Assembly (NCBI GenBank): GCA_049302575.1 | Contig: JBAQMG010000029.1 | Location: 5,437 to 69,436 of the forward strand | Origin: JBAQMG01 sp049302575 | GTDB taxonomy: Bacteria; Bacillota; Desulfitobacteriia; Desulfitobacteriales; Desulfitobacteriaceae | Length of the DNA stretch: 64,000 nucleotides | Direction: 5' to 3' | Notes under the pieces: generated by a model | The model's database searches: none | What the model saw: only the letters and a program-made list of their open reading frames with translations | What the model was told of the DNA's origin: nothing | Shown: positions 37,103 through 46,366 of the stretch, one piece after another | Numbering within the stretch: position 1 is the first letter of the stretch | Layout of the letters: every line of letters begins with the position of its first letter | Made by a program: the position numbers and the translations under genes

Positions 37103-37796
37103 TTACTTTCAGCACAAAACGTGGCAAAACCATTTGCCGCCTCCATCTCCAAGGTTCCTGCCATAATCTATACAACCATTCCAATTTAAGCTTACGAATC
37201 AACTGAGGAGCACGAAGAACAATTCCTGCTAAAGCATCAAAGCTCCCCCCCACTCCGATTGACACAAAAGCAAGTTCGGAATTTGCAGCGATCCAATAAT
37301 CCTGACGTGGAGCACCAAGCCCCACAAGCAGCAAATCCGGTTTAAACAGCTTAATTTTCTCGCACAATTCGCCTTCGCAGTTTGAACTAAAGAAACCATT
37401 TTCGGATTGCCATATAATTCCTGGAAAATCTTGTTGAACCTGATTCGCTGCCCTTTCTGCAACACCCGGTCTTCCCCCTAAGAAAAATACTCGCCATTTT
37501 CTCTCCCCAGCTATAGGAAATATTGCATGTAATAAATCAATGCCAGTTACCCTCTCAGGAAGCGGAGTTCCCAAAAATCCCGCCGCCCAAATCACCCCGA
37601 TCCCATCTGCCGTAACCAAATTTGCAGAATTGATTAAATCCCTCAATCTCTCGTCCTGGTTTGCAGCATAAATCATCTCCGGGTTGGCTGTAATTACTCT
37701 GAATGGCTTCTTTTCCTTGACAGCCTCACCAATACGCCGTACAGTCTCAGCCATCGTTAAATTGTCAATGTAGCTCCCCAAAACATCAACTTTTAT
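37053..37796 (-). CDS. WecG/TagA/CpsF glycosyltransferase, predicted ATA start
   Basis: About 247 aa of the GT26 family, which adds ManNAc-type sugars to lipid-linked GlcNAc in teichoic acid or surface polymer synthesis. Seen: TANPEMIYAANQD, TADGIGVIWAAG (catalytic Asp), FLGGRPGVAE and GLGAPRQDYW. The first canonical start (TTG 37781) has no ribosome site; five codons upstream an in-frame ATA (37796) has AAGGA at 9 nt and restores the family N-terminus KVDVLG. An in-frame TAA at 37811-37809 closes the frame. It follows mbl by 26 bp. Confidence 0.82.
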   Translation of the reverse strand: MKVDVLGSYIDNLTMAETVRRIGEAVKEKKPFRVITANPEMIYAANQDERLRDLINSANLVTADGIGVIWAAGFLGTPLPERVTGIDLLHAIFPIAGERKWRVFFLGGRPGVAERAANQVQQDFPGIIWQSENGFFSSNCEGELCEKIKLFKPDLLLVGLGAPRQDYWIAANSELAFVSIGVGGSFDALAGIVLRAPQLIRKLKLEWLYRLWQEPWRWRRQMVLPRFVLKVIREFVHKNFGFLRAFW

Positions 37797-37822
37797 AAGA
37801 ACACGTCCTTAAACTAAGTAAC

Positions 37823-38809
37823 TTAAAATATTCCTTCAAGTACCTTACCTGTCCCTAACGCTACACAAGAAATCGGATCTTCTGCTATAATAACTGGGAG
37901 TCCAGTCTCTCTGGAAATCCTTAAATCTATCCCGTGAACCAGAGAACCGCCTCCAGTCATCACAATCCCTTTACTTAAGATATCCGCTGACAATTCTGGC
38001 GGGGTCCTTTCCAGAACTTCTTTCACTCCTCCAACAATCGCCTCGACAGATTCTTCTAACGCTATAAAACATTCTTGAGAGTTTACCACGACCGTTTTAG
38101 GTAGTCCAGTCACAAGATCCCGTCCACGTACATCAATCCGGGCATTATTCGGGCGACCTTCGCGGATTGCTGAACCAACAGCTATCTTAATTTCTTCGGC
38201 TGTCCGCTCACCAATCATTAGATTATGTTCACGTCTAATAAAACGAATAATTGATTCATCAAACTTGTCGCCACCTACCCGAAGACTGCGTTTACAAACA
38301 ATACCTTCTAAAGACAAAACTGCAATATCTGTTGTACCGCCACCGATATCTACGACCATATTACCCGTCGGTCCGGAGATATCCAACCCTGCCCCCAAAG
38401 CTGCAGCATAAGGTTCTTCAATGACTTTGACTTTCTTCGCCCCAGCTTGATAAGCCGCTTGTTTTACAGCACGTTCCTCTACTTCAGTTACCCCAGAAGG
38501 AATACAAACAACTACTCTAGTCTTGAAGAATGGCCAACGTTTTGCACCAGCTTTCTCCAGAAAATATTTCAACATAAGCTCCGTCGTTTGATAATCAGCA
38601 ATGACACCATCTCTCATAGGCCGGATTGCCACAATATTACCAGGAGTTCGGCCTAGCATCATGCGGGCTTCCTCTCCAACTGCAATCCTTTTATTATTAT
38701 TTTTGTTAATTGCGACAACAGACGGCTCATGCATTACTATTCCTTTTCCTTTGGCATACACAAGAACACTGGCCGTCCCCAAATCTATTCCTAAATCTAT
38801 TCCGAACAT
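37823..38809 (-). CDS. mbl: MreB-family actin homologue (Mbl)
   Basis: 328 aa. Actin-fold phosphate loops are visible: IDLGTASVLVYAKGKG, DIGGGTTDIAVLS and GGGSLVHGID. It organises sidewall peptidoglycan synthesis. Its place after spoIIID matches the spoIIID-mbl order of Bacillus, so Mbl is chosen over MreB; no mreCD genes are next to it. ATG with AAGGGG 9 nt upstream. Confidence 0.9.
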   Translation of the reverse strand: MFGIDLGIDLGTASVLVYAKGKGIVMHEPSVVAINKNNNKRIAVGEEARMMLGRTPGNIVAIRPMRDGVIADYQTTELMLKYFLEKAGAKRWPFFKTRVVVCIPSGVTEVEERAVKQAAYQAGAKKVKVIEEPYAAALGAGLDISGPTGNMVVDIGGGTTDIAVLSLEGIVCKRSLRVGGDKFDESIIRFIRREHNLMIGERTAEEIKIAVGSAIREGRPNNARIDVRGRDLVTGLPKTVVVNSQECFIALEESVEAIVGGVKEVLERTPPELSADILSKGIVMTGGGSLVHGIDLRISRETGLPVIIAEDPISCVALGTGKVLEGIF

Positions 38810-38871
38810 TGGTGGAAGTACCCCTTTCCCTTACCTAGCTTGTCCATCCTTAAGTTCCGTTATAGTAAAAA

Positions 38872-38898
38872 CTATAATCTCCCGTCGGGAGATTATAG
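38872..38898 (-). terminator. Intrinsic terminator between spoIIID and mbl
   Basis: Perfect 12-bp palindromic stem (CTATAATCTCCC with GGGAGATTATAG, loop of 3) followed by TTTTTA on the minus strand. It separates the sporulation regulator from mbl. Confidence 0.85.
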
Positions 38899-38993
38899 GC
38901 TAAGGTTTAGAATCATACAATTTTTATTATTCGTTATAAAACCGCCAATTCCTTTATTCTTAGCTAGATTTTCTCTTTTTTAATCAAGTTTAT

Positions 38994-39242
38994 CTAATTT
39001 TCCTGATATTTTTTACGTGTCGCCTCTCCACCCCGAATATGACGTTCAGCTTTATTATTTTCGAGAATGTGTTTCACTTCCATTGCCAAAGTTTCATTCA
39101 CTAGTTTTAGTCGTTCTGTAACATCTTTATGCACTGTGGACTTACTGACCCCAAAAACATCAGCCGTTTGCCTCACGGTCGCACTGGATTCCATTATGTA
39201 AGTCCCCATATCGAGTACCCGTTTACGAATATATTCCTGCAC
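38994..39242 (-). CDS. spoIIID: SpoIIID, sporulation transcription regulator
   Basis: 82 aa helix-turn-helix protein (ATVRQTADVFGVSKSTVHKD) that controls mother-cell genes during sporulation. GTG start with GGAGGG 7 nt upstream. Length and the C-terminal basic tail (RHIRGGEATRKKYQ) are typical. Direct evidence of a sporulating organism. Confidence 0.97.
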   Translation of the reverse strand: MQEYIRKRVLDMGTYIMESSATVRQTADVFGVSKSTVHKDVTERLKLVNETLAMEVKHILENNKAERHIRGGEATRKKYQEN

Positions 39243-39291
39243 GTTGAACCCTCCTTTTCGTGCTGTGTTTGTAACATATTATGCATGTCAA

Positions 39292-39319
39292 TAAAAAAAA
39301 GACATCCATAAAGGATGTC
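39292..39319 (-). terminator. Intrinsic terminator after spoIID
   Basis: GACATCC/GGATGTC stem followed by eight T residues on the minus strand, between the spoIID stop and the spoIIID start. Confidence 0.85.
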
Positions 39320-39418
39320 CGTCAATTGGTAAATGCTGTGTATTACTTTGAGCACTCTTTTTGCTTGAATCATTCTGTTAGACTTTGCCATAAAACTGCG
39401 CCGCTTTACCCTTCTATT

Positions 39419-40366
39419 TTATTTAGGGGTCGAGTGACCTAGCGTCATTATTTTTGCTCCCGGATAATAATGTTCTAAAATCTTGTCATACGTTAGTTTT
39501 TTTTGGGCTAGATCATTAGCCCCATACTGTGACATCCCAACTGCGTGCCCATAGCCATACGTTGTAAAGTTAACTTGATCAGGCTTGATAACCCATTCTA
39601 TATCTGTTGAAGCCAAACCTAATAAGGTACGTAGTTGGGTTGCTGCATAATTTTTACCTAATATTGACATGTTTTTTATCCTTCCCGCTTTTGTTCTGCT
39701 GATAAGTTTAAAATCATCAGGCTTAAACGCCTTTGGTCCCTCCGTTTGACCTAACCTTCCAACTAACTCTTTGGGACTAAAACTAACTTGCTTTTTAAAG
39801 CGCAAAGGGTTTTCTTCACCTGAGCTAACGTTTTCTAAATAGGTTCGTGACGAACCCCAAACATCTTCTGAGCGCTCCGTGAGCTTTCGACCACTACTGC
39901 TATGATAAAATGCCTCAATATAATCTCCCTCAAATACTAAGACCCTCCCTCTAGTACTATCGACAGCCTTTTTTACTTTATTACGCATATTCCAATATGT
40001 AAACATTCCCCATTTTTTATGCATTTGCTCATCTGACAACCAAACTTGGGTTTTGACTGTGGTGTCCACATCATACCCTTCATCTTTAACCGGCCTTTTG
40101 CTCAAGCGTTTTACTGCAAAAGTTCTGGCTGCCACGGCTTGCGCTTCCAACGCTTCCTGTCTAAATTCTGCAGGCATCTCCGCTGCTACCACCCCTATTA
40201 AATACTCCTCAAGGGGCATTTTTACTGTTTTTCCGTCCTCCATTAGTACCCTAATAACTAGATCCTCAGCAGATCTCCCATCATTTTGCCAACGCAATAT
40301 GCTCCACGGAAGTAAAATAATAATAATAAGCGCTAGGAGAAAAAACCACAACCACTCTTTCTTCAT
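39419..40366 (-). CDS. spoIID: SpoIID, sporulation peptidoglycan transglycosylase
   Basis: 315 aa. N-terminal membrane anchor (residues about 4-26), then the SpoIID catalytic domain with VVAAEMPAEF (catalytic Glu region), QAVAARTFA and GHAVGMSQYGA. Works in engulfment of the forespore. AGGAGG is 12 nt from the ATG, a longish spacing. Order ywmB-murA-spoIID-spoIIID-mbl is conserved with Bacillus, but here spoIIQ is missing from the row. Confidence 0.96.
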   Translation of the reverse strand: MKKEWLWFFLLALIIIILLPWSILRWQNDGRSAEDLVIRVLMEDGKTVKMPLEEYLIGVVAAEMPAEFRQEALEAQAVAARTFAVKRLSKRPVKDEGYDVDTTVKTQVWLSDEQMHKKWGMFTYWNMRNKVKKAVDSTRGRVLVFEGDYIEAFYHSSSGRKLTERSEDVWGSSRTYLENVSSGEENPLRFKKQVSFSPKELVGRLGQTEGPKAFKPDDFKLISRTKAGRIKNMSILGKNYAATQLRTLLGLASTDIEWVIKPDQVNFTTYGYGHAVGMSQYGANDLAQKKLTYDKILEHYYPGAKIMTLGHSTPK

Positions 40367-40481
40367 TACTTACTTCATCCTCCTAGCGTACAAGCTTTGT
40401 TCTAACTTATGCCGTATCTCAATAAAACAGAAGAGCTTTTCCAACGTTAAACAAGGCTTAACTTATCAATATTAAATCGAG

Positions 40482-40513
40482 AAAAAAACCGCTGAACTTT
40501 CAGCGGTTTTTTT
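40482..40513 (-). terminator. Intrinsic terminator of murA
   Basis: AACCGCTGAA/TTCAGCGGTT stem with A and T runs on both sides, 68 bp beyond the murA stop and before spoIID. Confidence 0.88.
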
Positions 40514-40580
40514 CATTACCATCTTATTATAAATGATTCCAAATAAAATTAAAGAATACTATGCTACTATTAGCGTGAGC

Positions 40581-41831
40581 TTAGCCCACTCTTGCAATCT
40601 GTGCCCCAAGACTAGTAAGTTTTTCAACTATTTGCTCGTACCCTCTATCAATATGCTGAACATCAGTAATTTCAGTTGTCCCTTCTGCGGCAATTGCAGC
40701 TAAGATTAAAGCTGCACCAGCTCTTAAATCTGTAGCCTTGACAGGAGCACCAGTTAAACGTTCTACCCCACGAATAAGAGCACTTCGACCTTCGATTTTG
40801 ATTTCGGCGCCCATTCTTTTTAATTCATCAACATGCATAAACCGGTTTTCAAATACCGTTTCCGTTAATATAGCCGAACCACGCGCCTTACATAATAAGG
40901 CTAAGAACGGTGCTTGTAGATCAGTCGAAAAACCAGGATGAACTTGAGTCTTCAGATCTACTGCTTGATATACCCCATCCCCAATAACCCGAATTCCCTC
41001 TTCTTCTTCGGTAAAGTTAATCCCCGCTTCTTCCATCTTAGCTAAGACCGGTTTTAGATGGGCAGTGATAACATTCCGTACTAAAACATTTCCACCAGCA
41101 GCCGCTGCCATAAGTAGATAACTCCCCGCCTCAATTCGATCCGGGATTATGGAATGGCTAGTACCGTGCATTTCTTTTACACCTTCAATATGTATTACAC
41201 TCGTACCAGCTCCACGAACCTTTCCACCCATTTCATTTAGAAAATTGGCGAGATCAACAATCTCTGGCTCTTGAGCAGCATTTTGAAGAATGGTTGTTCC
41301 CTCTGCCATCGATGCTGCCATCATAATATTCTCGGTTGCCCCAACACTCGGAAAATCTAAATAAATACGTGTTCCTCTGAGACCCTTTGTGGTTACGTCA
41401 AGAAAACCATGATCCATTTTTATTTCAGCACCTAAGGCTTCGAGCCCTTTGAGGTGCCAATTAATCGGTCGGGAACCTATAGCACACCCTCCCGGATATG
41501 AAATCCGAACATGACCTTTACGGGCTAACAATGCTCCCATAATAACGATAGAAGCCCTCATCTGTGAAACTAATTCGTGTGGAGCTTCAATATTATTTAT
41601 ATTATTGGCATTAATTCTTAATTGAGAGCCCTCACGCTCTACCTTCGCCCCTAAAGACTCGATCACTTGTCCCATGACATTTACATCTAACAAATCCGGA
41701 GCTTCTTCAAGGAGCACTGGTTCCGAAGAAAGTAAACTAGCAGCTATGATAGGTAGAATTGCATTCTTTGCTCCACTAACTGTAATTGTTCCCTTAAGTT
41801 GTTTACCACCAGTCACAACTATTTTACCCAA
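40581..41831 (-). CDS. murA: MurA, UDP-GlcNAc 1-carboxyvinyltransferase
   Basis: 416 aa, first committed enzyme of peptidoglycan synthesis. The fosfomycin-sensitive active-site Cys is present (PGGCAIGSRP, about residue 117); KQLKGTITVSGAKNA is the N-terminal signature. Start TTG, with GGGGGTGA somewhat far upstream. It lies between ywmB and spoIID as in Bacillus. Confidence 0.96.
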   Translation of the reverse strand: MGKIVVTGGKQLKGTITVSGAKNAILPIIAASLLSSEPVLLEEAPDLLDVNVMGQVIESLGAKVEREGSQLRINANNINNIEAPHELVSQMRASIVIMGALLARKGHVRISYPGGCAIGSRPINWHLKGLEALGAEIKMDHGFLDVTTKGLRGTRIYLDFPSVGATENIMMAASMAEGTTILQNAAQEPEIVDLANFLNEMGGKVRGAGTSVIHIEGVKEMHGTSHSIIPDRIEAGSYLLMAAAAGGNVLVRNVITAHLKPVLAKMEEAGINFTEEEEGIRVIGDGVYQAVDLKTQVHPGFSTDLQAPFLALLCKARGSAILTETVFENRFMHVDELKRMGAEIKIEGRSALIRGVERLTGAPVKATDLRAGAALILAAIAAEGTTEITDVQHIDRGYEQIVEKLTSLGAQIARVG

Positions 41832-41959
41832 GTATTGAATTCACCCCCTGACCTATGCGGCGCTTACCTTGACCTTCTATTATTCTACTTTACTACACTT
41901 TTCTCCTGCTAAGTTTGTTTAAATTACACCAATCGCGTAATGGCCTTAAATTTTACCAA

Positions 41960-42631
41960 TTAAAACTCCTCTAATAATGTCGGTAAGGCTAGGACTGATT
42001 TTTGATGACCCTCACTAGAGCGCGTTAGAAGTTGCAGATTAACTTGGTCCTTACCAGCAGATACACCTTCTCCCAACCCATGTCTTAAGGCTGCCACAGA
42101 TAATGTAGACCCTTCTAACATCCATTGTTTTGGTTCTGCCCCAACTTGACTAAGAAAGGCTGCAACATCTATAGTTTCAAGAATTCTCTCATCAAGATAT
42201 ACTTGTCCCCCTGCACTATTAATTCTCCCCGCCCAATCGAAATACCATTTTTTCAGACTGAGTTCTCCTAATCTATCAAGCTTTGTCTGACCAACCAGAC
42301 TAATTGCCTTTCGACCTTGAGCGGTATATTTAACATTTTCTTCCCACTGCCATTTTTCTGAAGGCAATATTTCTCGAAATTGCTCGATTTGATACTCATT
42401 TTCACACCAAATTATTATCTTTACTTCGGCTACTTGGGCTACGTTGTTATACTCTAGTAAAAAGGGACTTGAGTTCATCTCAGTTATTGTTCCTAGATAA
42501 GGAGAACCAACATATACGGGATTAGATTCGGACTTACTCCAACTTAAAATTATTAAGTTAAGTATCATAACGCCAATTAACAACTGTAAATTTTTACTTT
42601 TCCAACTAAGTGTGTTCCAGACTATACTCAC
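41960..42631 (-). CDS. YwmB-like protein
   Basis: 223 aa with an N-terminal membrane or signal segment (residues about 14-32). The rest resembles the YwmB family in size, and its position directly before murA supports that assignment: ywmB-murA-spoIID is the Bacillus order. Role unknown. GTG start with GAGGT about 6 nt upstream. Confidence 0.6.
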   Translation of the reverse strand: MSIVWNTLSWKSKNLQLLIGVMILNLIILSWSKSESNPVYVGSPYLGTITEMNSSPFLLEYNNVAQVAEVKIIIWCENEYQIEQFREILPSEKWQWEENVKYTAQGRKAISLVGQTKLDRLGELSLKKWYFDWAGRINSAGGQVYLDERILETIDVAAFLSQVGAEPKQWMLEGSTLSVAALRHGLGEGVSAGKDQVNLQLLTRSSEGHQKSVLALPTLLEEF

Positions 42632-42743
42632 GTTTTACCTCATTCTAGTTTTCCGTTAATATTTAATTTTCCATTACTATTTGATAACCTGTTATTATTG
42701 TTACCAAAGAGATTAAAAGAAAACATGACTTATTAATTAAACT

Positions 42744-42780
42744 AAAAAAAAGAGCCCTGCGCTTAACGAAGGATCTCTTT
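42744..42780 (-). terminator. Terminator of the HEPN/MNT pair
   Basis: AAAGAG/CTCTTT stem extended by CCT/AGG with small bulges, then eight T residues on the minus strand, 14 bp beyond the MNT stop. Confidence 0.65.
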
Positions 42781-42793
42781 CAAACTATTACAA

Positions 42794-43135
42794 TCATTCA
42801 GCTTTATAATTATTTCCGAGCTTTAATTCATCTCTTTTTTCATAAATCTTAACCCCAACTCTATTAATATGGTCACGCAAAACTGGATTGCGAATAGAAC
42901 TAAATGACTGTACGTCAAATTTATACGGTAAGGGTAATGAATCCAGTTCCAGTGCAATTTTCTCTATCCGTAAATCATTATCAACCCCAACTATTGCAAG
43001 GTCTATATCAGAATTATGTTTAGCTGTTCCTTTGGCACGAGATCCAAATAGCACTACGCTATCAATGTCTGAATATCGACTGAACACGCGCCTTAACATC
43101 TCTGTAACTCGACCTTCCAACCCAGCAACTCCCAT
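42794..43135 (-). CDS. MNT-type minimal nucleotidyltransferase
   Basis: 113 aa. The nucleotidyltransferase motif is complete (LFGSRAKGTAKHNSDIDLAI, GS and DxD). Such proteins pair with HEPN proteins as toxin-antitoxin modules in which the MNT protein adenylylates the HEPN toxin. ATG 43135 shares two bases with the HEPN stop (TAATG), and AAAGGA lies 10 nt upstream; the frame extends to 43162. Confidence 0.85.
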   Translation of the reverse strand: MGVAGLEGRVTEMLRRVFSRYSDIDSVVLFGSRAKGTAKHNSDIDLAIVGVDNDLRIEKIALELDSLPLPYKFDVQSFSSIRNPVLRDHINRVGVKIYEKRDELKLGNNYKAE

Positions 43136-43557
43136 TAATCTATTATCCTTTCTAATAACCATTCATGAACTGCTGAAAGTGCGGCTAAGTAACGCTGATC
43201 AATTGCTTTTAGCACCTCTTGAAATTTCGTAAAATCATAACAGTGCGCTAAAATATTTAGATGTAACATCATATCAATCCATACCTGTCCATCATCTATT
43301 AGTTTAGCGACATAGGCTTCTTTAATGACACTTCGGGCTGTTATTTCTGGAAGGATAACATTTCCACTATCTTGCAGATAATCCTTCATTGTCTTCCAGG
43401 CCAGTTCGTAGGTGTATTCAAATCGCTGAATAACACCCTCCTGTTCGAGTGGCGAAAAGTCGCTTATTTCTTTATCCTCAAAGGCAGAACGCAAAAGTAC
43501 AAATGCCCTATCAAAATTTTGGAATCGCTGTTTCCATCTAAAGTCTATATTTTCCAT
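43135..43557 (-). CDS. HEPN-like (HI0074-type) partner of the nucleotidyltransferase
   Basis: 140 aa helical protein of the HI0074 (nucleotidyltransferase substrate-binding) family: FEYTYELAWKTMKDYL, then PEITARSVIKEA and WIDMMLHLNILAHCYD. The family's usual RN(x)3H RNase motif reads LNILAH here (Leu100 for Arg, His105 kept). ATG 43557 with GGAAGGG 6 nt upstream; a frame start at 43578 is less likely. Confidence 0.85.
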   Translation of the reverse strand: MENIDFRWKQRFQNFDRAFVLLRSAFEDKEISDFSPLEQEGVIQRFEYTYELAWKTMKDYLQDSGNVILPEITARSVIKEAYVAKLIDDGQVWIDMMLHLNILAHCYDFTKFQEVLKAIDQRYLAALSAVHEWLLERIID

Positions 43558-43601
43558 ATAATTTACCCTTCCTTTCAATATTTAATTCACCCTCTCTAGT
43601 C

Positions 43602-44279
43602 TTAAAGCAGACCTTTCTCGGCAAAGCTAAAATATCTCTCACCTGCCACTATAATATGATCCGCTACCTGAATAGCTATGCCTTCTAGGGCGATCACTAT
43701 CCTCTTGGTCACTTCCAAATCCGCATCGGACGGTCGAAGCGTCCCTCCCGGATGGTTATGTGCTAAAATCACGCTATTGGCTTGATGCCGCAAGGCTGCC
43801 TCAACAATCAACCGGGGATAGACGGGAGCCTCGTTGATCGTTCCTTCATGGACCAAAGCAGCATAATTCAATCTGTTTTGAGCATCTAAACAAAGCACAA
43901 AAAAAGCCTCATAGGTCCTACCCACGAAAAGGGAAACCGTATATTCACCGGCACTTGAGGAACTGTTTAGAGTAGGCTTGTTACTCCACTTGCCTTTAAA
44001 ATATCGTCGTGCCAAAGACGGGATCAAGGAAACCAGCAATCCCGTATTTTCTCTGACTCCACACCTTTGGGAGATCTCTTGGGGATTGGCTTCAAACAGT
44101 CCCGCTAAAGAACCAAATTCAGAAATCAGTTTATGAGCAAGTTCATTAGTATCCTTCAGCGGTATACAGTAAAATAGCAACAGTTCCAGCACCTGATGAT
44201 CCTCAAAAGCATCCAATCCCTCTGCCAAATACCGGGCTTTAACTCTCTTCCTGTGTCCTTCATGCATTTTTTTATCCAT
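43602..44279 (-). CDS. radC: RadC/JAB-domain protein
   Basis: 225 aa: N-terminal helix-hairpin-helix-like part, then the JAMM metalloprotease-fold domain with HNHPGG followed by PSDAD. The cellular role of RadC is not settled. ATG with AAGGGG 6 nt upstream. In the wider clostridial layout it often precedes mreBCD; here it follows fhs. Confidence 0.93.
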   Translation of the reverse strand: MDKKMHEGHRKRVKARYLAEGLDAFEDHQVLELLLFYCIPLKDTNELAHKLISEFGSLAGLFEANPQEISQRCGVRENTGLLVSLIPSLARRYFKGKWSNKPTLNSSSSAGEYTVSLFVGRTYEAFFVLCLDAQNRLNYAALVHEGTINEAPVYPRLIVEAALRHQANSVILAHNHPGGTLRPSDADLEVTKRIVIALEGIAIQVADHIIVAGERYFSFAEKGLL

Positions 44280-44531
44280 AAATTCCCCTTACCTAAACTT
44301 TCATTCTTAATTATTAAATTTCCGTTCTGAAAAGGCCGTTGCCGACTCTTCATCGGTATTGGATCCATTGAGGGGAACAATCCTTGCTGAATATCCGTTA
44401 TTAGAAAGCAAATTATATAAATTAGTTGCTCCTCTTAATGCTTATCTAATTCGACGTGCAATTTCCACATCCTTCATTTGATGTCAATTTCCCCATAAAT
44501 TCCTTGTTTATTTTTACAGGAGAAAAAATTT

Positions 44532-44563
44532 TAAGCCCTGGATAGTTACCTATCCAGGGCTTA
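44532..44563 (-). terminator. Intrinsic terminator of fhs
   Basis: Fourteen-bp perfect stem (TAAGCCCTGGATAG with CTATCCAGGGCTTA, loop 4), with a T-rich tail, 13 bp beyond the fhs stop. Confidence 0.92.
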
Positions 44564-44576
44564 AAAATACCACTTC

Positions 44577-46247
44577 TTAGAACAAGCCAGTAATCTTCCC
44601 ATTCACATCAATATCCATGTTCATAGCTGCTGGACGTTTTGGCAAGCCAGGCATAGTCATAATTGCACCAGTAATGGCCACTAAGAATCCTGCTCCGGCA
44701 GAAAGACGCACTTCCCGCACAGTAATAGTGAACCCGGTCGGACGGCCTAAGAGAGTCGCATCATCAGATAAGGAGTATTGGGTTTTAGCCATACATACAG
44801 GGAGCTTACCAAAGCCCATATCTCTATATTTATCGATAGACTTCTTCGCTTCTGGAGCGAAGGCTACACCGTCAGCACCATAGATCTCTGTACAGATCTT
44901 TTCAATTTTCTCTTCAACTGTGGTATCTAATTCATAAAGCACTTTAAATTTAGACTCTTTACGCTCCATTACGGAAAGTACGGTCTCCGCCAGTTCCCTA
45001 CCGCCTTCGCCACCATTGGTGAATACTTCGGAGAGGGCAACTTCGGCACCAAGTTGATTGCAACGTTCGCGTATTAGCTTAAGTTCTGCTTCAGTATCTG
45101 TTGGGAAACGGTTGATTGCGACAACCGTCGGCACACCATATTTTCCCATATTCTCAATATGTTTCTCCAAGTTAACTATCCCACGACCAAGAGCCTCAAG
45201 ATTTTCGGATCCTAGCTCAGTTTTGGGAACACCACCATTCATCTTCAGAGCTCTTACCGTCGCAACAATAACAGTTACTGCTGGTGTCAATCCGCCAAAA
45301 CGGCATTTTAGGTCATAGAATTTCTCAGCTCCGAGATCCGCTCCAAATCCAGCTTCTGTTACTAAAATATCCGCCAATTTTAAACCGAGTTTTGTGGCAA
45401 CAATACTATTACAACCGTGAGCAATATTCGCAAAAGGACCACCATGGATAAAGACCGGAGTATTCTCCAAAGTTTGAACCAAGTTCGGCTTGATAGCATC
45501 TTTCATGATCAAAGCCATAGCGCCTTCAGCCTCGAGATCATGAGCCGTAACTGGTTTATTATCATAGGTATAAGCAACAACAATCTTACCAAAACGAGCT
45601 TTCAAATCCATCAAATCACTGGCTAAACAAAGGATAGCCATAACTTCCGAAGCAACAGTAATGTCAAAACCGTTTTCACGCGGAATACCTTCAGTACGTC
45701 CGCCTAAGCCAATCACGATTTTACGCAGTGAACGATCATTCATATCCATGACCCGACGAAAAACGATTTGGCGTGGGTCAATGTTTAAAAGGTTACCTTG
45801 CTGCAAAGAGTTATCAAGCATAGCTGCCAAAAGATTATGGGCAGTTGTAATCGCATGAAAATCTCCTGTAAAGTGCAAGTTGATATCATCCATTGGTACA
45901 ACTTGAGCATAACCGCCGCCTGCTGCGCCACCCTTAACTCCGAAACAAGGTCCGAGAGAGGGTTCACGTAAAGCAATCATGGCGTTCTTACCCATTTTAA
46001 CAAGGGCTTGCCCTAAACCAACAGTGGTGGTAGTTTTACCTTCCCCAGCAGGCGTAGGATTAATCGCAGTTACAAGGATAAGTTTGCCATCCGGCTTGTC
46101 CTTTACACGATTTAAAGCATCCAAACTGATTTTGGCTTTATACTTGCCATAAAGTTCGAGATCATCCTCACCAAGTCCGATTTGTTTGGCAACCTCAGTG
46201 ATGGGTTTCATTACCGCCGCTTGAGCAATTTCAATATCAGTTTTCAT
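44577..46247 (-). CDS. fhs: Formate-tetrahydrofolate ligase
   Basis: 556 aa. The P-loop is PTPAGEGKTTTTVGLG; the NIAHGCNS and KYGVPTVVAINRF blocks follow. It makes 10-formyl-THF from formate, ATP and THF, either for the methyl branch of the Wood-Ljungdahl pathway or for one-carbon supply. ATG with GAGGAG 8 nt upstream. Isolated from other pathway genes here. Confidence 0.97.
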   Translation of the reverse strand: MKTDIEIAQAAVMKPITEVAKQIGLGEDDLELYGKYKAKISLDALNRVKDKPDGKLILVTAINPTPAGEGKTTTTVGLGQALVKMGKNAMIALREPSLGPCFGVKGGAAGGGYAQVVPMDDINLHFTGDFHAITTAHNLLAAMLDNSLQQGNLLNIDPRQIVFRRVMDMNDRSLRKIVIGLGGRTEGIPRENGFDITVASEVMAILCLASDLMDLKARFGKIVVAYTYDNKPVTAHDLEAEGAMALIMKDAIKPNLVQTLENTPVFIHGGPFANIAHGCNSIVATKLGLKLADILVTEAGFGADLGAEKFYDLKCRFGGLTPAVTVIVATVRALKMNGGVPKTELGSENLEALGRGIVNLEKHIENMGKYGVPTVVAINRFPTDTEAELKLIRERCNQLGAEVALSEVFTNGGEGGRELAETVLSVMERKESKFKVLYELDTTVEEKIEKICTEIYGADGVAFAPEAKKSIDKYRDMGFGKLPVCMAKTQYSLSDDATLLGRPTGFTITVREVRLSAGAGFLVAITGAIMTMPGLPKRPAAMNMDIDVNGKITGLF

Positions 46248-46366
46248 TTTTCCACTCCTCTATAATCTAAATATCCCCAAATCCACCTTAGAGTATTCTA
46301 TATAAAATTCTTTTTCCCTGCTAGTATTCCAAAAAATAAAAGGGAAATTCATTTATAAACCTAAAA

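Noticed and set aside
43135..43557. Active RNase toxin of a type VII toxin-antitoxin system
   Set aside because: The Arg of the RNxxxH motif is Leu, so a plain active-toxin call is not supported.
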